A DNA stretch of 64,000 bases from the NCBI GenBank assembly GCA_963843285.1, contig CAWJJO010000013.1, positions 124,001 to 188,000 on the forward strand, written 5' to 3'. Positions 43,120-51,101 of the stretch are shown here, in pieces (the first letter of the stretch is position 1; each line of letters opens with the position of its first letter). A model generated the notes under the pieces. That model ran no database searches, was not told where the DNA came from, and was given only the letters and a program-made list of their open reading frames with translations. The position numbers were made by a program, and so were the translations under genes. The DNA is from CAZDDB01 sp963843285 (GTDB lineage: Bacteria; Acidobacteriota; HRBIN11; JAKEFK01).

Positions 43120-44371
43120 TCAGTTCACTGTAAAATTGCAGATTCTCCAGGCGCCGCCTTCGTTGACCATCTTGAAGTGGTGCGTAGCCACGCCTGAATA
43201 GGGAGTGCCGTCCGAGAAAATACCGTAAAAACGCGCGGAGAGGTCTGCATCTGCTTTGGTCTCCGAGACGTTTGTGACGCTTGCGTTCCCCATGAGTTGC
43301 ACGGACGCGGTTTGAATCAACGGCTTTTCGTTGTTGATGATATTGATTTCATGTTGGCGGCCGGGACAATTGGGATCGCGGGAGAATCCGACTACGATCT
43401 GATCCGCAGGAAGCGTTTCAATCTTATCGAACAATTGCAGAAACTGCACCACCACTTGATTGATTTCCTTGATCGCCTGATTCACATCAAATAGCTTGAC
43501 AGTGAATGGCCTCCTTTCCACAGATACGATATCGGCATCGTCCGTCAATGTGAGTGTAATTTCATAATCACCCGGGGTTTCGAATTTATGCCGTGGGGTC
43601 ACCGATTTCGAGGAAAATCCATCGCCGAAATCCCACTGATACTTCACGATCGTTCCGTCCGGATCGTAACTCGCTGTCGCATCAAACAAGTAGGTCGTGT
43701 TTTGCGTGCCGAACGGAGGATCGATGGTAAATGAAACTACCGGCGGGAGGCTTTCCAGGATCTCAATTTCCCGGACGGATGAAGAAACGCCGCCGCGATC
43801 GTCCGTGACCGTAAGCCGGATCGTGTACGTGCCGGTGTCTGCGAATTGATACTTCGCTTTATCCCCATGACGGATCCCACCATCGCTGAATTCCCAAAGG
43901 TATTCTGTGATCGTTCCATCATCCGTGGATTCTGATGCATCCAGTTTGAGCACGGTTGTGATCGATCCCGGATCCGGCGTGATGGAGATCTGGGGATTCG
44001 GCGCCCGATTGTTGCGGACGGTAATGGCATTTGCAAGCTGGGCAGTACCAGATGCCGTCGCTACAATGGCCGTGCGCGGACCGGGAGCTGTATTCTTCGT
44101 GGTATTTACGACAATCTGAATCGTCTGCGTGTCCACAACGTCCATGGATACGATTCTGCACCCGGGCCCCAGATCTACCGACTGGACGGAAAGAAACCGT
44201 GCCCGAAACCTCCACGGGAACCATTTGAGCGCCCAGCGCAAGCTCGCCTGGAGAAACGGACAAAATCCGGAGTTGCGCCGCCGGCGGTGGAGTTACGCCG
44301 TTATCCTTATTGCAACCCGCAACCAAAATCAAACAGAACAGGAAACCACAAAAAAGAACTCTTGTATTCAC
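43120..44371 (-). CDS. PKD-domain lipoprotein, split by one frame disruption
   Basis: Two frames make one protein. The first (GTG 44371) gives a lipoprotein signal LILVAGCNKD and the start of an IPT/TIG-like domain (LRILSVSPGELALGAQMVPVEVSGT). Near 44195 the frame must skip one base to continue SVQSVDLGPGCRIV in the second frame. Two PKD domains follow (YLWEFSDGG and YQWDFGDGFSSK), then a C-terminal domain ending HHFKMVNEGGAWRICNFTVN that resembles NTF2/SnoaL-type folds. It is an outer-membrane- or surface-anchored adhesion-type protein. The disruption may be an assembly error or recent mutation, since the downstream frame is intact. Confidence 0.75.
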
Positions 44372-44450
44372 CTTAACCTCGACGACTTCTGAGGGTAAAA
44401 AACAGCCGATTATAATCGAAATTCCGCTGCGGATTCAAGACGCTTTGTTC

Positions 44451-44527
44451 CTAGCCGGAGCGCGGGCATCTTTGCCCGCATCTCGTCATGAATAAGATCC
44501 TGCGGGCTGGAAGCCCGCGCTCCCCTA
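44451..44527. repeat. Dispersed inverted repeat, family A copy 8
   Basis: CTAGCCGGAGCGCGGGC at one end and its near-complement GCCCGCGCTCCCCTAG at the other, with an internal GCGGGCATCTTTGCCCGC stem. The stop codon of the small zinc protein gene is formed from its outer edge. Confidence 0.8.
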
Positions 44528-44701
44528 GCTCTTTTCAGAATCCTTCCGCTCTTCGTATCCTTTGCATTTCAAAACCGGCAGCTGTGGATACTTCGGGAAC
44601 TCCGGGTCAGTTTTAGATTTCTCACAAAGTACAAAGCGACTACCACGATTCGATTGGATGACTTTCGAAAACCGGCAAGTATGACAAAGTCCTGTGTACA
44701 T
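44525..44701 (-). CDS. Small conserved cysteine protein, probably zinc-binding
   Basis: 58 residues with MYTGLCHTCRFSKVI, a central FVLCEKSKTDPEFPKYPQLP and a final LKCKGYE. The CxxC plus two further Cys suggest a zinc site. I recall similar short proteins (GLCxxCR...C...PxFPKYPxLPVLxCxGYE) as conserved hypotheticals in several bacterial phyla. A GGGAGG ribosome site with good spacing precedes the ATG. A perfect 19-bp palindrome lies 29 bases upstream. Function unknown. Confidence 0.75.
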   Translation of the reverse strand: MYTGLCHTCRFSKVIQSNRGSRFVLCEKSKTDPEFPKYPQLPVLKCKGYEERKDSEKS

Positions 44702-44729
44702 GCGCCTCCCGATCGCGCATGTCCCCGTA

Positions 44730-44748
44730 GATTCACACGGTGTGAATC
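44730..44748. promoter_or_regulatory. Perfect 19-bp palindrome
   Basis: GATTCACACGGTGTGAATC: 9-bp arms around one base, between the BlaI gene stop and the small cysteine protein start. This size and symmetry is typical of a dimeric regulator site. Confidence 0.6.
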
Positions 44749-44765
44749 AGCCCCGCAATGCCCGT

Positions 44766-45077
44766 CTAACGGCGCTTTCCGCCGTACAGCAGATTCTTGA
44801 TATGTTCAGCCCAGGCTTTTTGGACCTGCTCGCGTGTCACTTTTGGTGTGTAGTAAAAGCGCCCCTGCGATTCTTTAGCGCTGAAGATGCCGCGTTTTAC
44901 CATGCGATCTACCATCGTCTTTACGGTAGTATATGCGTTGTTTTTTCCATGGTTCATTAAATAGAGCTGGACATCGCTTGCAGATAGACTCTTTTTCCCG
45001 CTCTCCCAGAAGGGGCGAAACAGAGATAGTTCAACATCGGTAAGCAAAAGATTCGACTTTCTGGGTCTTCTTGGCAT
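44766..45077 (-). CDS. BlaI/MecI-family transcriptional repressor
   Basis: 103 residues. Winged-helix DNA-binding domain with LTDVELSLFRPFWESG, SASDVQLYLM and AYTTVKTMVDRMVKRGI, then the dimerisation tail (VTREQVQKAWAEHIKNLLYGG). No BlaR1-type sensor protease is adjacent, so signalling must come from elsewhere or from a different input. ATG 45077 has GGAGTA 7 nt upstream. Dyads TACTCACGTAGTA and TAGTACGCTACTA sit in its own promoter region, a sign of autorepression. Confidence 0.85.
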   Translation of the reverse strand: MPRRPRKSNLLLTDVELSLFRPFWESGKKSLSASDVQLYLMNHGKNNAYTTVKTMVDRMVKRGIFSAKESQGRFYYTPKVTREQVQKAWAEHIKNLLYGGKRR

Positions 45078-45105
45078 GTGTTCTACTCCAATCAAATCAC
45101 TTCGA

Positions 45106-45139
45106 ATAGTAGCGTACTACGTGAGTAGAAAGAATGTCA
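45106..45139 (-). promoter_or_regulatory. Autoregulatory BlaI-type dyads and TTGACA
   Basis: On the minus strand TTGACA is followed by TACTCACGTAGTA and TAGTACGCTACTA, overlapping inverted repeats with TACT/AGTA arms, and a TACTAT hexamer. The -35 to -10 spacing is ambiguous (15 to 18 bp, depending on the hexamer chosen). Confidence 0.45.
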
Positions 45140-45182
45140 ACTGCGGCCCCATTTTTGTGAGACAATCGGCGCTCGGATGCGT

Positions 45183-46691
45183 TCAGTGAATTGGCGCGAA
45201 AGCGTTTTTCAGCACGTAGTACGCGACATTGCGGCCCTGAGCGATGCCCTTTGTCTTGTCGAACGACCAGTGGATGCCGAGGTAGATTCTGCTTTGTCCA
45301 TTCTCTTGTTCCGCCTGTGTAAGTGATGTAAAGCTTCGTGAAACGAGAGGTCGAATATTTCCTTGATTGTCTCTGGTTACTCCGTTGAATTCATCGGATA
45401 TGAACGTGAACGCGATGTCGTCCGTGTTGTAAAACTTGCGCAGAACCTCGAACAGGGCGCCTCCAAAACCGGCGTGCCCGGAAGGATAGGCAGGGAATGG
45501 CGGTGTGAAGTTTGGCCCGGTCAGATTGCTCGCAGGCGCGCCAAGGGGCGAAAACGTGGGATCTCCCGTTGTTTCCGCATTGCCGTCACCGGCGCCGGTG
45601 GGACCGGTTCCCGGATCGGACTCACGAATGCCTGTAACCGGTCGCCAGAACTGATAGTAATACTTGGACTCCCAGATCGCGATTCCTGCGTCCGCCATCG
45701 CTGTGTTGACCAGCGCCAGAAGACGCGCCAGGTTGATGCCTGTGGTTCCCATTTGGTCCGCAATTTTTATGGTGATCTGATTGTACAGTCGCGGGGGTGC
45801 GCACAGACTTGGCGTTCCGTCGTACGCCCAGTACGTGCCGATCTCAGTCTGTTCCGGTGTGCGTGTGGTCGGCGTCACAATTCCATCGCCACCGATGGCT
45901 TTCACTTCGTTGAACGCCACAGCGTATTGATGACTCCCCAATTCGGGTGGGGAGGATACGCGGAATTGATTTCCGGATTTTAGTATAAACGGTTTGACTT
46001 TTCCCCAGTATGCTCCCAGAGCGATTGGAATGAGGCTGATCGGATCCTGGCGCCATTTGCCGGGCAGGTCGCTCGTGATGAATTCAATTCCAACACGCGG
46101 TTCAGAATGTTGTGAGCCGTCCGCGGATCTCATTGCAAGCATCGCAGCGGCGGACTGTTGCCCTACGGCAATGCCATGTGTGCGAGAGCTTCCGGCTGGA
46201 ATCTGACTTAGATCTTCACTGAGCAACTTATCGAAGCTCTTCTTTTGCGATGGGAACAGCACAATGAGAGTGTCATGCGCTGCCTGAGCGATCGCGGCAT
46301 CTGCGGAACTACCGGCAGGGGCTGGAGCAATGCCCGTATAGCTCTGGTAGCCGCCCTGGATCGCATTTACTGCGTCAAAAATCGCGATGTGAACGATCGC
46401 CATTGCGCGACTAGATCGACCAGGCCCGAGCTGCTCGCCAAACACGCGCCTCTCACCCGGTTTCACCGGTGTGTGATCAAGGCCGCTGGCATTGATGGCG
46501 ATCGCATTCCATCGGTGCAACGTATCGAGTCCCGGGTCCGGTGCAATGTCCAGCGCTTCGCCCGCAGCTTCGTAGCGTGGTCCTAAAGCCTGGTGATGCC
46601 CATCACGAAAACCCTGTGCGTGAACAGAGAAAACAATGCCAAAGGTGAGCAGTATGGTGACAATCCATCTTCCATTATGGTTCGCGATCAT
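45183..46691 (-). CDS. Vanadium-dependent haloperoxidase-like PAP2-fold protein, secreted
   Basis: 502 residues with a signal peptide ending VHAQ. The C-terminal half carries the vanadate/phosphate-binding set of the PAP2 superfamily: KYYYQFWRPVTGIR (Lys, Arg), PPFPAYPSGHAGFGG (Ser-Gly-His) and SRIYLGIHWSFDKTKG (Arg, His). The length and layout match bacterial V-haloperoxidases. It may oxidise halides with H2O2 or be an acid-phosphatase-like relative. A GGAGGT site precedes the ATG. Confidence 0.85.
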   Translation of the reverse strand: MIANHNGRWIVTILLTFGIVFSVHAQGFRDGHHQALGPRYEAAGEALDIAPDPGLDTLHRWNAIAINASGLDHTPVKPGERRVFGEQLGPGRSSRAMAIVHIAIFDAVNAIQGGYQSYTGIAPAPAGSSADAAIAQAAHDTLIVLFPSQKKSFDKLLSEDLSQIPAGSSRTHGIAVGQQSAAAMLAMRSADGSQHSEPRVGIEFITSDLPGKWRQDPISLIPIALGAYWGKVKPFILKSGNQFRVSSPPELGSHQYAVAFNEVKAIGGDGIVTPTTRTPEQTEIGTYWAYDGTPSLCAPPRLYNQITIKIADQMGTTGINLARLLALVNTAMADAGIAIWESKYYYQFWRPVTGIRESDPGTGPTGAGDGNAETTGDPTFSPLGAPASNLTGPNFTPPFPAYPSGHAGFGGALFEVLRKFYNTDDIAFTFISDEFNGVTRDNQGNIRPLVSRSFTSLTQAEQENGQSRIYLGIHWSFDKTKGIAQGRNVAYYVLKNAFAPIH

Positions 46692-46751
46692 GCTTATACC
46701 TCCAATTCACCCGGTACGAACATTCTACACCTTTCTCCCGTGGAGCATTGT

Positions 46752-46757
46752 TATAAT
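46752..46757 (+). promoter_or_regulatory. Consensus -10 TATAAT, leaderless spacing
   Basis: It lies 6 nt before the nucleotidyltransferase ATG with no Shine-Dalgarno between. No convincing -35. Confidence 0.45.
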
Positions 46758-46763
46758 CAGCCC

Positions 46764-47582
46764 ATGTCCAAGGAGAAGTTGGATACCGCGAAGATCATCT
46801 CAACGTGTTACGCCGCATTCCAGCAGGTGGAAGCAGTGTCGCTTTCGGGTTCGCTAGTGTCGAATTCACAGGATCAAAATTCCGATCTGGATCTTTATGT
46901 CTATTCTCATACCGAAATTCCTGTTCTTGATCGCGCATCGGTTGTCCGGTCACGCGCCGATCATTTTGAAATCGACAATCGCTTCTGGGAACCGGGGGAC
47001 GAATGGATTGAACGTGGGACGGGATTCAAGGTAGATGTGATGTTCCGATCGGTGTCGTGGATCCAGGATCAACTCGATCGTGTTCTCGTCCGACATGAGG
47101 CATCGGTCGGATACAGCACCTGTTTCTGGTACAACGTCCAGCACTCTGCAATCCTGTACGATCGAGCCGGTTGGTATCAGGAAATGCAGCGCTTCTGCAA
47201 CCAACCGTACCCGGAGCCCTTGCGAATGGCCATTGTCTCCAAAAACTTTCCTATATTGGAGGCAAACCTGTCATCCTATACGCATCAGGTGGAGCTTGCA
47301 GCATTACGCAATGATCCGGTCAGCCTGAATCATCGCATCACCGCATTTCTTGCCAGCTACTTTGACGTCTTGTTTGCAGTAAACCGCGTCCTTCACCCGG
47401 GAGAGAAACGTCTGCTTCAATTCGCGAGGATGCAATGTCCGTTGCTGCCGCCGGATATGGAACAACAGGTTCATGCAATCTTGTCGGCAGCGGGCCAGGA
47501 GGCCTCGGTAGTGGCGAAGCAGTTGGCGGACACTCTAGAAGCGCTTTTGATTCAGGAAGGATTTTCTATTCCCGAATCCTAG
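46764..47582 (+). CDS. Nucleotidyltransferase-fold protein (DUF4037-like)
   Basis: 272 residues. The pol-beta-type motif GSLVSNSQDQNSDLDLYVY gives the catalytic Gly-Ser and paired Asp, with a further Asp in FKVDVMF. The C-terminal half is helical, as in DUF4037/kanamycin-transferase-like proteins. It may transfer a nucleotide to a small molecule or protein; the acceptor is unknown. The start is 6 nt after a perfect TATAAT. Longer upstream frames overlap the divergent haloperoxidase and are rejected. Confidence 0.75.
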   Translation: MSKEKLDTAKIISTCYAAFQQVEAVSLSGSLVSNSQDQNSDLDLYVYSHTEIPVLDRASVVRSRADHFEIDNRFWEPGDEWIERGTGFKVDVMFRSVSWIQDQLDRVLVRHEASVGYSTCFWYNVQHSAILYDRAGWYQEMQRFCNQPYPEPLRMAIVSKNFPILEANLSSYTHQVELAALRNDPVSLNHRITAFLASYFDVLFAVNRVLHPGEKRLLQFARMQCPLLPPDMEQQVHAILSAAGQEASVVAKQLADTLEALLIQEGFSIPES

Positions 47583-47605
47583 CTGGAGCCGCAGACATCG
47601 ACCAC

Positions 47606-47684
47606 CGTGCAGGCCGGGAGGCCTGCGACCCATAATGCAGGCGGGACGCCTGCGCTCCATAGCACGGACGACCTGCGCTCCATA
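47606..47684. repeat. Dispersed inverted repeat, family A copy 9, partly duplicated
   Basis: GCAGGCCGGGAGGCCTGC stem, CCATAATG spacer, GCAGGCGGGACGCCTGC stem and GCTCCATAG, then a second degenerate copy of the right end. It lies downstream of the nucleotidyltransferase. Confidence 0.8.
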
Positions 47685-47724
47685 GCCTAACGTTCGATTA
47701 TCGAATTGGTATAAGATGAACCAT

Positions 47725-48327
47725 ATGAGAATTCGAACACTGGGTGCCATCTTTACAGTTCTGATTATGTTTTCAGTTGGTTTCGCAAGTACTGAGAATC
47801 CAGGCGTAAAGAAGCCTGCGGCAACTACCGTAAAACAGACCTTGAGGGAACGCTGCCTCACTTCGATTGAAGCAGGCGAAGTGTCTTCAAAACGCGCCGC
47901 GCTAAAAGAAACAGCTATGGACCTGAGTAGCGGCTTTTACATGTTTGAATTCAAACAGGCGGATGGCGGAAGTTTCTTCTGCCAGCTGTGTGATGAAACA
48001 AATCGTTCGATCGATTGCGGCACGCTTGGACTCAGACTCACTTATCGGCCCGCAGGCGGAGAAGCCAGGGATTTGCCGGCCGAACTGGATCGAAAATGCG
48101 CGTACTTCCTCCAAAAGGAGATGGTAAGCCCTCGCAGAGAGATCGATTTTGACATGGTGCAGCGCATCAAAATCACGCCGGACCATACCGATAATCGCTG
48201 GGTCTATCAAATGAGTCTCGATGGCGGCGAATATCGCTGCGTCATCCGCAAAAGCGACGGCAGTTTCCGCGTAGAGCGACACGAAGCGGATGATTGGCGC
48301 CCAATCGCTGCTGGTACGCTGTTCTAA
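47725..48327 (+). CDS. Secreted protein of unknown function
   Basis: About 200 residues. A signal peptide ends near GFAST, and the mature part has six Cys arranged in pairs. No family recognised. ATG 47725 is 9 nt after TATAAG; the earlier ATG directly abuts that hexamer and is less likely. A family B repeat starts at its stop codon. Confidence 0.55.
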   Translation: MRIRTLGAIFTVLIMFSVGFASTENPGVKKPAATTVKQTLRERCLTSIEAGEVSSKRAALKETAMDLSSGFYMFEFKQADGGSFFCQLCDETNRSIDCGTLGLRLTYRPAGGEARDLPAELDRKCAYFLQKEMVSPRREIDFDMVQRIKITPDHTDNRWVYQMSLDGGEYRCVIRKSDGSFRVERHEADDWRPIAAGTLF

Positions 48328-48357
48328 GAACTCCCCCCTTCATAAGGGGGGAGAATC
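48328..48357. repeat. Dispersed C/G-run repeat, family B copy 3
   Basis: AACTCCCCCCTT/CATAAGGGGGGAG hairpin directly behind a stop codon, a likely transcript-end structure. Confidence 0.7.
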
Positions 48358-48413
48358 GCAACCCAAACATCTGTTACAGTTCAGTAGTTAGAATCTACTA
48401 AGGAGAATACAAA

Positions 48414-48995
48414 ATGTTGATTGAAATCTTTCTCTCTGTTGCATTCGCTGCGGCATCATCCCAGAAGGAACGGTGCGCTCCCGCGGATTATGATCGTTCC
48501 TCTGAAATGATTTGTGTCAATCGGAATGGCCATTGCGTGGAGCTGACTGTAGATGGACAGGTAACGACTCCGCTGACCGATGAATCGCTTGCTGCGCGTG
48601 TGCATGCGATCAAGCATGGGGAAGATGTATGCTGGCAGGTGACTCAGCCGGTATCGTCAAAATTCCGGGCCAGCGCAAAGGCCGGCGGCCTCTTTCAGAA
48701 GTTTCTCGGTCCGATGGAGAGCATGAAAGTCAACGTCTATCAGCTGGCTGATTACGATCCCAAGGTTGATAGTCGTCTCGATTCGTTGAATGGCGTCGAT
48801 TTGAAAGCGGACGGCGGCCCGGATGGCACGTGGCAGCTTGCTGCGGAACATCCATTGGCGGCTGGAGAGTATGTCGTTGTCTTCCGAATCTACGGAACAG
48901 GGAATTGGGATAAACAGGCTGTTCTTCTCAAGCTGGACCCCAAAGTCGCACCGGCGCCGGTCAACAAAGGTACGGCGGGCGGCGGCGAAAAGTAA
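48414..48995 (+). CDS. Secreted protein of unknown function
   Basis: 193 residues. A signal peptide (MLIEIFLSVAFAAASS) is followed by a beta-rich domain with Cys residues, a Pro/Gly-rich end and a region (EHPLAAGEYVVVFRIYGTGNWDKQAVLLKLD) typical of an immunoglobulin-like or lipocalin-like strand set. AAGGAGA precedes the ATG with good spacing. No family assigned. Confidence 0.55.
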   Translation: MLIEIFLSVAFAAASSQKERCAPADYDRSSEMICVNRNGHCVELTVDGQVTTPLTDESLAARVHAIKHGEDVCWQVTQPVSSKFRASAKAGGLFQKFLGPMESMKVNVYQLADYDPKVDSRLDSLNGVDLKADGGPDGTWQLAAEHPLAAGEYVVVFRIYGTGNWDKQAVLLKLDPKVAPAPVNKGTAGGGEK

Positions 48996-49047
48996 GTCTG
49001 CAACCTTTCGATTCCCCAAATTAAATCTAAAGCCATTTGTGAACCGC

Positions 49048-49081
49048 CAGGAGAAAGTATATATCAGGAGAAAGTATATAT
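49048..49081 (+). repeat. Tandem duplication of a 17-bp ribosome-binding element
   Basis: CAGGAGAAAGTATATAT occurs twice head to tail, ending at the base before the ATG of the DapA-like gene. Each unit contains AGGAG, so the message has two Shine-Dalgarno sequences 17 nt apart. Confidence 0.85.
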
Positions 49082-49996
49082 ATGGTGAAATTTGAAGGTG
49101 TGTTTTCTGTATTGCCAACTCCGTTTCTCTCGGATGGTCAGATAGATCACGACAGTCTCGGTAGGGTCATCGATCTGTTTCTCAATGCACATGTAGATGG
49201 CGTTACTGCGCTGGGTGTTACAAGCGAAACCGCGCGATTGAATGAACGCGAGCGGACGAGTGCGCTGGAGACCGTGATGAAACGTGTGGATGGACGCGTG
49301 CCTGTTGTAGTTGGAACCACAGCAGACGGAACTCACACGTGCATCGAGTATTCGAAAACGGCGTTGACCGCGGGCGCTTCCGCGGTTATGGTAAGTCCGC
49401 CCAGGATGTTCAAATTGAATTCGGATGCTGTTGTCCGTCATTTTCATACACTGGCGAGTGCAGTGGACATCCCGATTGTCGTTCAGGATTATCCGCCGAT
49501 TTCCGGATACAACATGGAGCCACAGCTACTCCTCCGAATTGCAAGGGAAGTTCCCAACGCGCGCACCATCAAGTTGGAAGATCCGCCGACGCCGTTTAAA
49601 ACCGCCCGAATTTTGGAGCAAGCCGGCGAAATCCCGATTCACATCTTCGGTGGTCTGGGCGGCATGTACCTGCTGGAAGAGCTGTTTTCCGGCGCAACCG
49701 GAGCGATGACCGGTTTTGCTTATCCTGAAATTTTACTCGAAGTGATTCGCTTATTTCGAGCAGGGGAAGCGGAGAAAGCAGCAGACATTTTTTACCGGCA
49801 CGTAGCCCTCATGCGGTTTGAGTTCCAGGAAGGAATCGGGATGGCAATTCGAAAGGAAATGCTCCATCGCCGGGGAGCGTTTGCACAAACAACGATGCGA
49901 GCTCCATCTGCAACGCTGGATGCGACGACCAGATTCGCGCTGGACCAGTTGCTCGCCTGGCTCAAACGGGATGGGTCGCCGTGGATCAAAGAATGA
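49082..49996 (+). CDS. Dihydrodipicolinate synthase/N-acetylneuraminate lyase family aldolase
   Basis: 304 residues of the DapA TIM barrel. The Schiff-base Lys is in TIKLEDPPTP and the Tyr in VVQDYPPISG. The GTTGE loop of true DapA reads VTSETARL, so it is probably another family aldolase or dehydratase, acting on a pyruvate- or ketoglutarate-derived acid, rather than the lysine-pathway enzyme. It lies before a SnoaL-like gene with a 19-base gap, so both may share a catabolic operon. The tandem ribosome element directly precedes the start. Confidence 0.82.
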   Translation: MVKFEGVFSVLPTPFLSDGQIDHDSLGRVIDLFLNAHVDGVTALGVTSETARLNERERTSALETVMKRVDGRVPVVVGTTADGTHTCIEYSKTALTAGASAVMVSPPRMFKLNSDAVVRHFHTLASAVDIPIVVQDYPPISGYNMEPQLLLRIAREVPNARTIKLEDPPTPFKTARILEQAGEIPIHIFGGLGGMYLLEELFSGATGAMTGFAYPEILLEVIRLFRAGEAEKAADIFYRHVALMRFEFQEGIGMAIRKEMLHRRGAFAQTTMRAPSATLDATTRFALDQLLAWLKRDGSPWIKE

Positions 49997-50015
49997 AGAT
50001 GTATTGGAGGAATCG

Positions 50016-50420
50016 ATGAGCAATCAGAATCGTGAGAAAGCAATTCGATGGTTCGAACAGGGATGGAATGCAAGAGACGAAAGCGTAGTTCACGAGCTTA
50101 TGCTACCGGGAAGTATCGGCCACATGACAAGCGGCCCCATTCAAGGTCCCGCTGGATTTCTACCGATACGAACTGAATTCCTGAAAGCATTTCCGGATAT
50201 GACGCTTACCGTGGAAGATACTTGTGCTGACGAAAACAAGGTGGTTGTCCGCTGGAGATTTGATGGGACCCACACAGGGAACGGTTTTGGGTTAGCGCCT
50301 TCGGCTAAGAACATTACGTTTGTTGGAATGAGTTGGTTTCGATTTCAGAACGGGAAGATCGTCGAAGGCTGGGATGGTTGGGATGCCGGCGCACTGTTTC
50401 AGACGTTAGGGGCAAACTAA
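50016..50420 (+). CDS. SnoaL-like ester cyclase / NTF2-fold protein
   Basis: 134 residues. The NTF2 fold shows REKAIRWFEQGWNARD, HMTSGPIQGPAGF, FPDMTLTVEDTCADENKVVVRWRFDGTHTG and FRFQNGKIVEGWDGWD, typical of the SnoaL/polyketide-cyclase-like family of small hydrolases and isomerases. Substrate unknown. TTGGAGG precedes the ATG. It closely follows the aldolase gene. Confidence 0.82.
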   Translation: MSNQNREKAIRWFEQGWNARDESVVHELMLPGSIGHMTSGPIQGPAGFLPIRTEFLKAFPDMTLTVEDTCADENKVVVRWRFDGTHTGNGFGLAPSAKNITFVGMSWFRFQNGKIVEGWDGWDAGALFQTLGAN

Positions 50421-50513
50421 GAACGTGGAGCAAGAGTGTTTTCAGAAGACGGTTTGCTGATGAAAGCCATCGCAGCGACCTGATAAGTTAGAAACGAAAT
50501 TGCGGCGTCGTGT

Positions 50514-51101
50514 TTATCGTGAGGGAGGCGGAGGAGGTCCCAGGAGTTTTTCGATCATTCTGATCAGCTGCCTTGGATTGTAGGGTTTTTCCAGAAAATC
50601 GTACAGTGCGCGATCAATGGCAACGAGATCAGGAAATTCGCGTTCGGAGTACGCCGTCAAAAAAAGGACAGGAACTTTTTTCATGGTCTCATGGATCACA
50701 ATGGCTGCCTGTATGCCATCCATGGGGCCGGCCAATCGAATATCCATAAGAATCAGATCCGGGCTCAGCCGGGAAACTTTCAGAATAGCTTCTTCGGCAG
50801 AAGGTACCACTTCGGCCACTTTGAATCCTTCCTTCTGAAGTACGTCCTTTAGATTCTCCGCAACAAGCAACTGGTCCTCGACGATTAAGATCGTGAAACG
50901 CTTTCGATCAGCCGTTTTCCATTTCGTCGGTTTTAGAGGCAAGGGTCTTATTTCGTTTTCCTCCGGTGGTCCGAATTGATAAGGAACCTCTGCAAAAAAA
51001 ACCTGCCCGTGCTCATAAGGAATGATCCTGTCCAATTGGATTTGGAATATCGATCTGGAAACTCGTTCCGTTCTCCCGCCGGACATAAGCAATTTCCCCA
51101 T
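50514..51101 (-). CDS. CheY-type response regulator, overlapping kinase gene
   Basis: Receiver domain from about residue 68 (FTILIVEDQLL, phospho-acceptor Asp in LILMDIRLAG, Lys in FLEKPYNP), with a short proline-rich tail (GPPPPPSR). The start is unsettled. The longest frame overlaps the kinase gene by 89 bases. A TTG at 50942, preceded at some distance by GGAGG, would give a domain-only protein starting after the kinase stop. Either way it is translated with the HisKA_2 kinase upstream and likely receives its phosphate. It lacks an output domain, so it may act through protein contact. Confidence 0.82.
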   Translation of the reverse strand: MGKLLMSGGRTERVSRSIFQIQLDRIIPYEHGQVFFAEVPYQFGPPEENEIRPLPLKPTKWKTADRKRFTILIVEDQLLVAENLKDVLQKEGFKVAEVVPSAEEAILKVSRLSPDLILMDIRLAGPMDGIQAAIVIHETMKKVPVLFLTAYSEREFPDLVAIDRALYDFLEKPYNPRQLIRMIEKLLGPPPPPSR

